Positions 26,872-34,358 of a stretch of DNA of 40,381 nt are shown here, piece after piece. The stretch covers positions 1,863,863-1,904,243 of the forward strand of contig CP070704.1 of the NCBI GenBank assembly GCA_020349945.1. The letters are read 5' to 3'. Numbering within the stretch: position 1 is the stretch's first letter; every line of letters begins with the position of its first letter. This DNA is from Deltaproteobacteria bacterium (GTDB taxonomy: Bacteria; Desulfobacterota; DSM-4660; Desulfatiglandales; B25-G16). The translations under genes were made by a program, and so were the position numbers. The notes beneath the pieces were generated by a model. The model had not been told where the DNA came from and did not search any database. It worked only from the letters and a program-made list of their open reading frames with translations.

Positions 26872-27810
26872 ATGACCGTTACCTGTACTCTTGATAATCT
26901 CCCTGAAGATATTAAGAACCCTGTAGTCACTATAGGAAACTTTGATGGAGTTCACTGGGCCCATCAGGCGATTTTTAAAAAGGTCATAGAGAGGGCCAAG
27001 GATCTAAATGGAGCATCCGTGGTTATTACCTTCGAGCCACATCCCATAAAGGTAATGTCTCCCAACAAGGCAAAACCACTTATAACCCTTTTAGAACAAA
27101 AAAGAGAGCTGGTACTTAATCAAGGGATCGATATATTTCTCCTCATAAGATTTACGTTAGAATTTGCTGCTATTTCCGCCAGCGATTTTGTCAAAGGCAT
27201 CTTGGTAGATAAATTAGGCATTAAAGAGATAGTAGTCGGTTACGATTATACCTTTGGGAATAACAGAGAAGGCAATATCAACCTATTGAAGGAAATGGGT
27301 CAACAGTTTAACTTTAAGGTCCACGAGGTAGGCCCTATTTATCTAGGAAAAAGTTTGGTTTCCAGCACGTCAATTCGTAACCTTATTATGGAGGGGAAGG
27401 TATCTGAGGCAAGACAATTGCTTGGAAGAGATTACCAGATCAGGGGGGAGGTCATTAAAGGTAGAAATAGGGGTGGGGCTCTATTAGGCTACCCTACAGC
27501 TAATGTAAGGGTGGAGGATGAGCTTATACCAAAGCAAGGTGTATATGTTGTTACAGTGGACGTAGGTGGCAAGATTTATCAAGGATTGACTAATATAGGC
27601 TACAATCCGACATTTAAGGGTAAAACCCTGTCGGTTGAGGCCCATATTTTTGATTTCTCTGCTGATATATTAAAGCAAAAGATCAGGATAAATTTCCTTT
27701 CCCGCTTCCGGGATGAGATAACCTTTGCCAGCATTAAAGATCTTTCTCAACAGATCAGTCGAGATGTTAGACAGGCAAGAGAATTTTTCCAAAAGAAAAA
27801 TAAGTTATGA
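26872..27810 (+). CDS. ribF: bifunctional riboflavin kinase/FAD synthetase
   Basis: This is a 312-residue enzyme that makes FMN and then FAD. The N-terminal nucleotidyltransferase domain has GNFDGVH followed by WAHQAIF, so the HxGH motif reads His28-Trp-Ala-His31, with glycine replaced by alanine. FEPHPIKVM, VVGYDYTFGNN and VSSTSIRNLI complete this domain. The C-terminal kinase domain has RGGALLGYPTANVR and NIGYNPTFKG. Length and order are normal. The stop overlaps the next ATG as ATGA, indicating coupling to the flippase-like gene. Confidence 0.93.
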   Translation: MTVTCTLDNLPEDIKNPVVTIGNFDGVHWAHQAIFKKVIERAKDLNGASVVITFEPHPIKVMSPNKAKPLITLLEQKRELVLNQGIDIFLLIRFTLEFAAISASDFVKGILVDKLGIKEIVVGYDYTFGNNREGNINLLKEMGQQFNFKVHEVGPIYLGKSLVSSTSIRNLIMEGKVSEARQLLGRDYQIRGEVIKGRNRGGALLGYPTANVRVEDELIPKQGVYVVTVDVGGKIYQGLTNIGYNPTFKGKTLSVEAHIFDFSADILKQKIRINFLSRFRDEITFASIKDLSQQISRDVRQAREFFQKKNKL

Positions 27811-28786
27811 ACTGGAAATTCTGGTTAGGCCTCTTAGTCAGCATTGCGTTTTTGTATATTGCATTCCACAATGTGGACCTCGAGCTCCTTTTTCTCTCCA
27901 TGAAATCAATCAATCTTCCCCTTGTTATTCCGGTTGTCTTATTAACGGTCCTCTTCTATCTAATCAAGGCCTTAAGATGGTTTCACCTTTTGGAGCCCAT
28001 AAAAAAGACAGGTCTATCCAGCCTATTCTCTTCCACAGTTATAGGGTTTGCCGCCAACTTCGTCCTTCCAGCTCGGTTGGGAGAGTTCATAAGGGCCAAC
28101 TACATTGGACGCATGGAAAAGATAAGCAGGAGCTCGTCATTAGCAACCATTGTAACTGAGAGACTCTTTGATGTTTTCACCATTCTCCTGATATTGTTAT
28201 TCTTTATCCTAGTTACCGATTTCCCTTCCAAATGGGAATCGCTAGGAAGGGCCCTAAAAACAGGAGGATTTCTCTTTGTCATGATCTTCATAGTATCAAT
28301 CCTCCTTCTGATAGGCCTCAAGGAAAAGACCCGGACGTTCCTCAATATCGCTGAGAAGATAGTCTTCTTTTTGCCAAAAAAAATAAAACAAAAGGTTGTT
28401 CATGTCCTTCAAGATTTCAGCAATGGGCTTGTGCTTGTTAAAGGCCCTGCACAGCTTCTCGCCGTAATATCTTACTCCCTTACCCTCTGGTGTCTTTCCA
28501 TATTTCAGATATATATCCTCGGCCTTTCCATGGGCCTGCTTTCTTAGCCCCCTTTTTTATCCTGATACTAGTCTGCTTTAGTGTCACAATACCTTCGGCC
28601 CCTGGCTATATCGGGACATTTCACCTGGCATGTCAATATGGACTAATTTTCTATGGTTTCAGCAAGGAAAGGGCCCTTTCAATGGCTATAGTCCTTCATG
28701 CTGCGGGATTCATTCCAACTATTATTTTAGGCTTAATACTATTTTTGCTTCAACATATCTCCTTACGTAACTTTACCAGTGCATAG
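27807..28786 (+). pseudogene. lysylphosphatidylglycerol-synthase-type (UPF0104) membrane protein, frameshifted
   Basis: Two overlapping frames together encode one protein of about 326 residues with seven or eight hydrophobic helices, of the UPF0104/YbhN-like membrane family. The first frame shows NFVLPARLGEFIRANYIG, a family hallmark, and TIVTERLFDVFTILL, and stops at TAG 28545. The second frame continues with AFLAPFFILILV and PSAPGYIGTFHLACQ, the expected next segment, to TAG 28786. Restoring one G in the GGG at 28532-28534 gives a continuous LSMGPAFLAPFF. The lesion is a one-base homopolymer loss, so it may be either a sequencing error or a recent mutation. The family is linked to lipid or polyprenyl translocation, but the substrate is unknown. 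Confidence 0.82.
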
Positions 28787-28827
28787 AGGCCATCCTAACA
28801 TCCATCTCATTGTCCAAATACTTTCCA

Positions 28828-29394
28828 CTATGTATAAATGGTCTTATTATCAATCTGTCTCTGTCTTTTGAGCCTTTCTCGCAAGCGATTCATAGCCCTT
28901 TCTATCTCCTTAAGAACATCCTGAACTTTCTGCCTGACTGGCTCTTCCATTAATCTCCATTCTTTTTTTATATCTCTAGCAAACTTTTCTATTCTCTTCC
29001 TGAATTGGCCTAATCTTTCTTCCAGCCTATCCAGGTTTTTGCTATACTGATTGAGTTTTTCCGTTGAAAGCCCTCCCCTCTCGGCCATGTTCTTCTTGAG
29101 GGCCTGATCCAGCTTTCTGAGCTCAGCCACTATCTTTTCAAGGCCCTGCACGATGGATTTCCCTGCCTGTTTCTGAATAGATCCTCCTTCCTCTTTGAGC
29201 GCCTTTTGAAGTCTTTCCAGTTCCGCCTCGGCCAGCCTGATACTACTCTCTATAATTTCATGGATAGTGCTCAAGGCTTCTTCAATGCTTCCGCCAACAT
29301 ACATCTTAGAGGGTTTTTCATTGCTAGCCAAAACCAGACCAAAGGGAAATAAAAGAAAAAGGCTGATACAGAAGATACAAAGTCCCTTTATCAA
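28828..29394 (-). CDS. exported coiled-coil protein of unknown function
   Basis: I do not recognise a family. From TTG 29394 the protein has 188 residues. It has a signal peptide of about 22 residues (GLCIFCISLFLLFPFGLVLA) and then nearly 160 residues of charged, heptad-like helix, for example in KLDQALKKNMAER and QKVQDVLKEIERAMNRL, with no cysteine in the mature part. TTG is chosen because a full GGAGGTGAT Shine-Dalgarno lies seven bases before it, inside what would be the N-terminus if ATG 29412 were used. It may be a periplasmic scaffold or spacer. It converges on the flippase-like gene. Confidence 0.75.
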   Translation of the reverse strand: MIKGLCIFCISLFLLFPFGLVLASNEKPSKMYVGGSIEEALSTIHEIIESSIRLAEAELERLQKALKEEGGSIQKQAGKSIVQGLEKIVAELRKLDQALKKNMAERGGLSTEKLNQYSKNLDRLEERLGQFRKRIEKFARDIKKEWRLMEEPVRQKVQDVLKEIERAMNRLRERLKRQRQIDNKTIYT

Positions 29395-29397
29395 ATT

Positions 29398-29406
29398 ATC
29401 ACCTCC
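29398..29406 (-). promoter_or_regulatory. consensus Shine-Dalgarno that sets a TTG start
   Basis: GGAGGTGAT on the minus strand is a complete match to the anti-Shine-Dalgarno of 16S rRNA. Spacing is right for TTG 29394 and impossible for ATG 29412, which it would lie inside. It shows the exported coiled-coil protein begins with a signal peptide. Confidence 0.75.
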
Positions 29407-29580
29407 TACCATCTGAAATTTGACATTCTTCTAATCTCTTGTAAAAACCTCTGCAACAGGTGGAGTTCGTCATCCATATTATCCATTAAAGCAGAGATTG
29501 GACAGGCTGTTAATTGTTGTCTTGATCTGGTTCTTTTCATCAAAAAATAGGAATGCTTGTTTCTGATTCAGACATGCACT

Positions 29581-29916
29581 TTATTCTTGGCGCTTTTCTA
29601 AGTTTTTACCTATCCTGCGGGCAATTTCCAAACATGCTGCAATTCTGGTTGCCCTCACTATCTTTAAACCCTTAATTTCCATAAGTTCACCCAGGGTCTT
29701 CCCCATTATGCCAATGAGTGAGTGATATCTATCAAAAACTTCTTTAGCAATCTGCTCGGCGCTTCTTCCAGCACTTCCAGAGCCCAATATTATGGCCAAG
29801 AGCTCAGCTTCAGTACAATGCCTTGGTCCTAAACGTCTAAATTTACCGCCAGGATGGCGCCATTCAACCTTTTTACCTTCTTTTGTAATAGCAGTCTTAA
29901 CCTTGGTTTCACCCAT
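29581..29916 (-). CDS. stand-alone RadC N-terminal (UPF0758/helix-hairpin-helix) domain protein
   Basis: This is a 111-residue protein that matches only the N-terminal part of RadC/UPF0758 proteins. It has RHCTEAELLAIILGSGSAGR, then AEQIAKEVFDRYHSL, and a helix-hairpin-helix-like LMEIKGLKIVRATRIAACLE ending in IARRIG. The JAB/MPN metalloprotease-like domain that makes up the other half of RadC is absent, and the gene ends naturally with a stop after EKRQE. ATG 29916 is chosen over TTG 29964 because AGGAG lies six bases before it. The N-terminal 25 residues (KEGKKVEWRHPGGKFRRLG) are unlike ordinary RadC. It could be a DNA-binding protein or a domain-loss remnant; the next 168 bases contain no JAB-like sequence. 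Confidence 0.7.
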   Translation of the reverse strand: MGETKVKTAITKEGKKVEWRHPGGKFRRLGPRHCTEAELLAIILGSGSAGRSAEQIAKEVFDRYHSLIGIMGKTLGELMEIKGLKIVRATRIAACLEIARRIGKNLEKRQE

Positions 29917-30178
29917 TTCTTCTCCTGAGTTTATTATCGAATCTGCTTTGACATAAGGATTCAAAAGTAATGATATATTTCTAAGAGAGCATACCAGAGA
30001 GAATCACAAGATTAAAAGAAATTAGTACCATACCCATGGGATATCCCCTTTTTGGTGAAGAAGAACTGAGAAGGCACGCGTTGACATTTTCATTTTAATC
30101 TCATAGCATAAACCGAAAAACCGTGCTAAAAAACACTTTCGCTTGTTATTTGGCTAAGAGGGGAAAAATCAAGAGTTA

Positions 30179-31150
30179 ATGACTGATCACAGCAAGAAGG
30201 CGAATTCTTCTGGTCTCTCTTTCACGTGGTGGGCCTTGTTGCCTGTCATTATGATCATACTTTGCCTGCCATGCAGTCTTGTCATCGCAAAAGAGCGGGT
30301 AAGAAAGCCCGCAGTAGCAGGTCATTTCTACCCAAAGGGGCAGGAAGATCTAAGAAAAACAGTTGACGATTTTATTTTGAATGTCAAACAGAAGCACATA
30401 GCAGGCGAGATCTTAGGCCTTATGTCCCCGCATGCTGGATATGTTTACTCAGCTCAGGTAGCTGCATATTGTTACAGGCAAATCCAGGATAAAGGTTACG
30501 ATACGGTAATAATCATTGGCCCAAGCCATCATGTTTATCTCAGAGGGGCTTCAGTGGGTAACTGGGATGCCTATGCTACTCCTCTGGGAAAGGTTGCTGT
30601 AAATAAGCAAATAGTTACTGCCCTTTTAAGCGCAGGGGAACCCTTTCATTTTGTCGAGCAAGCGCACATCAGGGAACACTCTGTAGAGACACAGATCCCC
30701 TTTCTACAAAGGGTCTTAAAGGATTTCGATATTGTCCCCATTGTAATGGGCATGACATCCCTCAGAGATTGTGAAAAAATAGGTAAGGCCCTTTCAAAGA
30801 CAGCAGGAAAAAGAAATGTCCTCTTTGTGGCCTCATCTGACATGTCCCACTATCCAGACTATGTGAATGCAAACAAGGTTGACAGGAAGACCCTTTCCTT
30901 AATAGCGAAATTTGACCCGGAGCCGGTATTTGACGCTGCGACTGAAATTCTCAAACAAGGAATACCAAATCTCTCCACTATCCTCTGTGGATTAAGTCCA
31001 GTGGTAACAGTAATGATGACGGTTAAACAATGCGGAGGAAATGCGGTAAAGATACTTCATTATGCAAATAGCGGGGATGTGGCTATTCATGGCTACCAAG
31101 AGAAGCGGAGAGTAGTTGGATATGGTGCTGTGGCCCTTTATAGGAAATAG
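30179..31150 (+). CDS. AmmeMemoRadiSam system protein B (MEMO family), exported form
   Basis: This is a 323-residue member of the MEMO1/LigB-like fold. LMSPHAGYVYSAQVAAY, IIIGPSHHVYLRG, IREHSVETQIPFLQ and VASSDMSHYPDY carry the conserved histidines and aspartate of the putative metal or substrate pocket. An N-terminal hydrophobic stretch of about 25 residues (WWALLPVIMIILCLPCSLVI) followed by AKE indicates a signal peptide or membrane anchor, unlike cytosolic MEMO proteins. The companion AMMECR1-type protein and the radical SAM partner were not found next to it. The aminotransferase gene starts 17 bases after its stop and is probably co-transcribed. The reaction is unknown for the family. Confidence 0.88.
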   Translation: MTDHSKKANSSGLSFTWWALLPVIMIILCLPCSLVIAKERVRKPAVAGHFYPKGQEDLRKTVDDFILNVKQKHIAGEILGLMSPHAGYVYSAQVAAYCYRQIQDKGYDTVIIIGPSHHVYLRGASVGNWDAYATPLGKVAVNKQIVTALLSAGEPFHFVEQAHIREHSVETQIPFLQRVLKDFDIVPIVMGMTSLRDCEKIGKALSKTAGKRNVLFVASSDMSHYPDYVNANKVDRKTLSLIAKFDPEPVFDAATEILKQGIPNLSTILCGLSPVVTVMMTVKQCGGNAVKILHYANSGDVAIHGYQEKRRVVGYGAVALYRK

Positions 31151-31167
31151 AAGAGAGGTAAACAGGT

Positions 31168-32496
31168 ATGAACCCAATTGCCCAAGAACTAAATGAGACT
31201 ATCCAAAAAGGCAATCCCAATATCTATGATATGCTATCAAGTAAAGGGAAAAATCTTTACTTCCCTAAAGGGATACTCTCTCAAGGCGCTGAGGCCAAGG
31301 AAAAGGCATCTAAATTTAACGCTACCATAGGCATTGCAACGCAAAACGGTGTGCCCATGCATCTCCCCTCTGTCATGTCCTATATACCCTTACCTCCTGA
31401 CCAATCATTGAGTTATGCGCCATCCTTTGGTTTACTTAATCTGCGCAAGACCTGGCAGCAGCATATGGTGAGGAAAAATCCCTCCTTGGCAGGAAAACCG
31501 ATAAGCCTGCCGATTGTCACAAATGCCATAACCCATGGCCTCTCTGTTACTGCTGAAATCTGGATTGACGAAAACGATGTTATCATTCTGCCGGATAAGA
31601 TCTGGGGAAACTACAACCTGATATTTGCAGTTCTGCATGGAGCAAAGATCAGACAGTATCCCCTTTTTTCATCACAGGGGGGTTTCAATCTGAGTTCCTT
31701 TGAAGATACGCTTCAGCAAGAGGCCCTCAATAAAGAGAAAATAGTCGTTCTTTTAAACTTCCCCAATAATCCTACAGGATATACCCCAGTAAAGAAAGAG
31801 GGCAAGAGGATTGTGGAGATTTTAATCCGTTTAGCAGAAAACGGTAAGAATGTCCTGGCGCTCATGGATGATGCATATTTTGGACTCTTTTACGATGCTA
31901 ATTCAATGAAAGAATCGCTTTTTGCTTTACTTGCTGAGGCCCACCCGAGGATAATGGCAGTAAAACTGGATGCTGCAACAAAAGAGAACTATGTTTGGGG
32001 CCTGAGAGTAGGATTTATCACCTATGGAACCTTATTGAAAGGCAATCCCAGAGGTACCTATGATGCCTTAGAAAAAAAGACAGCTGGCGCTGTCAGGGGC
32101 ACTATATCAAACAGCCCTCACCTGAGCCAATCCATTATCCTTGGCTCCCTCAATTCTCAAAACTATCAAATAGAAAAGGAGGAAAAATTCAGGATAATGC
32201 TCAATAGGGCAAGCCGAGTTAAGGAGGTGTTGGCCAACAGTAAATATGAGGAGACCTGGGATGTATATCCCTTCAACTCAGGCTATTTTATGTGCCTGAG
32301 GCTTAAAACGGTGGATGCTGAAAAACTGAGGCTCCATCTCTTAAACAGATATGGCGTGGGAGTAATTTCACTGGGTAAAACAGATATTAGAGTAGCCTTC
32401 TCCTGCGTGGAGGAAGAGGATATTCCCGAGCTTTTTGATATAATCTTTCAAGGGGCTAAAGACCTTGAAAAAGGGCGCGCATCTACACAAAGCTGA
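31168..32496 (+). CDS. class I/II PLP-dependent aminotransferase-like protein
   Basis: This is a 442-residue fold-type I PLP enzyme. VVLLNFPNNPTGYTP holds the cofactor-binding asparagine loop, ALMDDAYFGLFYD the aspartate/tyrosine that contact the PLP ring, and KLDAATKENYVWGLRVGF the lysine expected to form the internal aldimine, followed by the phosphate/arginine segment. ISLGKTDIRVAFSCVEEED contains the carboxylate-binding arginine. A long N-terminal extension (LSSKGKNLYFPKGILSQGAE) precedes the usual first helix and is characteristic of one subgroup with unknown substrate. It starts at ATG 31168 after GAGAGG and overlaps the DUF35 gene tail-to-tail by 14 bases. Confidence 0.88.
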   Translation: MNPIAQELNETIQKGNPNIYDMLSSKGKNLYFPKGILSQGAEAKEKASKFNATIGIATQNGVPMHLPSVMSYIPLPPDQSLSYAPSFGLLNLRKTWQQHMVRKNPSLAGKPISLPIVTNAITHGLSVTAEIWIDENDVIILPDKIWGNYNLIFAVLHGAKIRQYPLFSSQGGFNLSSFEDTLQQEALNKEKIVVLLNFPNNPTGYTPVKKEGKRIVEILIRLAENGKNVLALMDDAYFGLFYDANSMKESLFALLAEAHPRIMAVKLDAATKENYVWGLRVGFITYGTLLKGNPRGTYDALEKKTAGAVRGTISNSPHLSQSIILGSLNSQNYQIEKEEKFRIMLNRASRVKEVLANSKYEETWDVYPFNSGYFMCLRLKTVDAEKLRLHLLNRYGVGVISLGKTDIRVAFSCVEEEDIPELFDIIFQGAKDLEKGRASTQS

Positions 32497-32890
32497 AGAC
32501 TGGTCTTGCCTGATCACCAGGTGAATATTTATCGCCTGGAAAAACCCTAAAGCCAAGTTTTACTTCCTTATCTATTAAATCCATCGATGCCCTCGCCGGG
32601 TCAATATCACTGAGGTTACCCATTATCCAAGGGCCTTCATCGAGTTTGACAAGGACGATAATATAGGGCACTTCATTCTGCCTGCCCTCTGGTGCAACAT
32701 TTACCACAGTAAAGGTTACGATTTTACCTCTCTTGCCCAACTCAACGATGTCCAGATCTGTTCCTCCGCACTCCTGACACGTCATCTTTGGTGGCACCGT
32801 TATGTTACCACAGTCCTTACATTTCAATCCTATTAATTTCCCCTTAGTAAGGGCATTAGCATAATCCTTAAACGTAAGTTTATATTCCAC
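32483..32890 (-). CDS. DUF35 zinc-ribbon/OB-fold protein, thiolase partner
   Basis: This is a 135-residue protein with a rubredoxin-like zinc ribbon, CKDCG and CQECG (from about residue 24), followed by an OB-fold with KIVTFTVVNVAPEG and YIIVLVKLDEG. Proteins of this type bind thiolases and channel CoA or acyl groups; BbsA, the partner of the benzoylsuccinyl-CoA thiolase BbsB, is a studied example. It lies 104 bases after the thiolase gene on the same strand, so they are probably subunits of one complex. Confidence 0.88.
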   Translation of the reverse strand: MEYKLTFKDYANALTKGKLIGLKCKDCGNITVPPKMTCQECGGTDLDIVELGKRGKIVTFTVVNVAPEGRQNEVPYIIVLVKLDEGPWIMGNLSDIDPARASMDLIDKEVKLGFRVFPGDKYSPGDQARPVFSFV

Positions 32891-32994
32891 TTTTTCCTCC
32901 TTTACTGTGTCAAAAAGAAGACCTTGCTATCTATGGCTGGATAAAGCAATCAGTGTGAACATGCCCTGCTCGGCAGTAACTGTCTAAACCTGGT

Positions 32995-34167
32995 TTACCA
33001 ACCTTTTTGCATAATCAGGGTGCAAAGAACACCATCTCCTCCTAGGGTATCTGTCAGGCCGATCTTAGCTCCCTCAACCTGCCTTTCCCCGCACTCAGCT
33101 CTGAGTTGATGATATATTTCGGTTACCTGAGATGCACCGGTTGCACCAATTGGATGCCCTTTTGCCTTTAACCCACCGGAGACATTTATGGGGATTTTAC
33201 CGCCAATCTTTGTTTCACCCTTTTCCCATGCCTCCCCTGATTTGCCGAATTCAAAAAAGCCCAGGCTTTCAGCAGCAATCAAACTTGCTATCGAAAAACA
33301 GTCATGAAGCTCGCATACATCAATATCGCCAGGACCAATACCCGCCATATCATAGGCCTGCTTAGCAGATTCTTCTCTGGCCCTAAGCCTGGGAAGGTAA
33401 TCCTTTTGGGCGCTCAGCTTACCCGATGATGCCTGACCGATACCAGTAATATATACCGGTTTATCAGTAATCTCTTTTGCCCTTTCTTCAGATACCAGCA
33501 CAACGGCAGCTGCCCCGTCTGAAAACGGACAACAATCAAGTAACTGTAACGGCGATGAGACCATAAAGCCATTTAAGACATCATCTACGGTTATCTCCTT
33601 GCGGAACTGTGCCTTTGGATTAAACATTCCATAGTAGTGAGATTGAACGGACACCAGGGCCATCTGTTCCTTGAGCTTCTCAAGGCGAACCCCGTATCTC
33701 TCTGCATAAAGATGGGCCAGCATGGCAAATATTGCAGGAAAGGTTAATCCAGCCGGATATTCATAATGACTGTCCGTAAACATCGCAAATGTCCTCGTAG
33801 CCATGGAAGTTCCCATGCTTGCAGCCCTCTCAACACCTCCAGCAAGAACAACATCATAGTAGCCTGAGGCAACCCAGATGAATGCATCTCTGATAGCCAA
33901 CGATGAGGAGGCGCACGCACCTTCGAATCGAGTGGCCGGGATATGAAAGGCCCCAATATCATTGGCTGCGTACGACTGTAACATGGCCTGTCCTTCTGAA
34001 AAATCACCGAGGCCGTTGCCAAGATAAAGGGCCTGGATATCCTTGGGCCTCAAATTGGCCTCAATGATGGCATCCATGGCTGCCTCTGAAAAGAGCTCTA
34101 TAGAGGTTTTCTCAGTGGCAAAGGTAAATGGCGTATGTCCTGTTCCTACTATAGCTACCTTTCTCAA
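32995..34167 (-). CDS. thiolase family acetyl-CoA acetyltransferase (SCP2-like)
   Basis: This is a 390-residue thiolase. The acylation cysteine is in RFEGACASSSLAIRDA, the second active-site region is CELHDCFSIA, and the catalytic histidine sits in SGGLKAKGHPIGATGASQ. The last motif reads TLGGDGVLCTLIM. The pattern places it with the SCP2/non-specific lipid-transfer type thiolases that need a DUF35 partner. The start ATG 34167 has AGGGG nearby. Its acyl-CoA substrate is unknown. No other beta-oxidation gene is in the neighbourhood. Confidence 0.9.
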   Translation of the reverse strand: MRKVAIVGTGHTPFTFATEKTSIELFSEAAMDAIIEANLRPKDIQALYLGNGLGDFSEGQAMLQSYAANDIGAFHIPATRFEGACASSSLAIRDAFIWVASGYYDVVLAGGVERAASMGTSMATRTFAMFTDSHYEYPAGLTFPAIFAMLAHLYAERYGVRLEKLKEQMALVSVQSHYYGMFNPKAQFRKEITVDDVLNGFMVSSPLQLLDCCPFSDGAAAVVLVSEERAKEITDKPVYITGIGQASSGKLSAQKDYLPRLRAREESAKQAYDMAGIGPGDIDVCELHDCFSIASLIAAESLGFFEFGKSGEAWEKGETKIGGKIPINVSGGLKAKGHPIGATGASQVTEIYHQLRAECGERQVEGAKIGLTDTLGGDGVLCTLIMQKGW

Positions 34168-34358
34168 TTTTCATCTCCTCCCCTTCAAAAAGATTTTTCG
34201 GCGAAACATATCAAATAAACCATTACATGGCAAGCCTTATCCAACAAATGGAATCTTTTTCTCTGTACAGGATAAAATTTTCATTGAGTGATCTTACAAT
34301 CCTGGTGAAAATATGTTAAATATCCCAAAGAATGATATCTAGTTGGATAGCTGCATAG

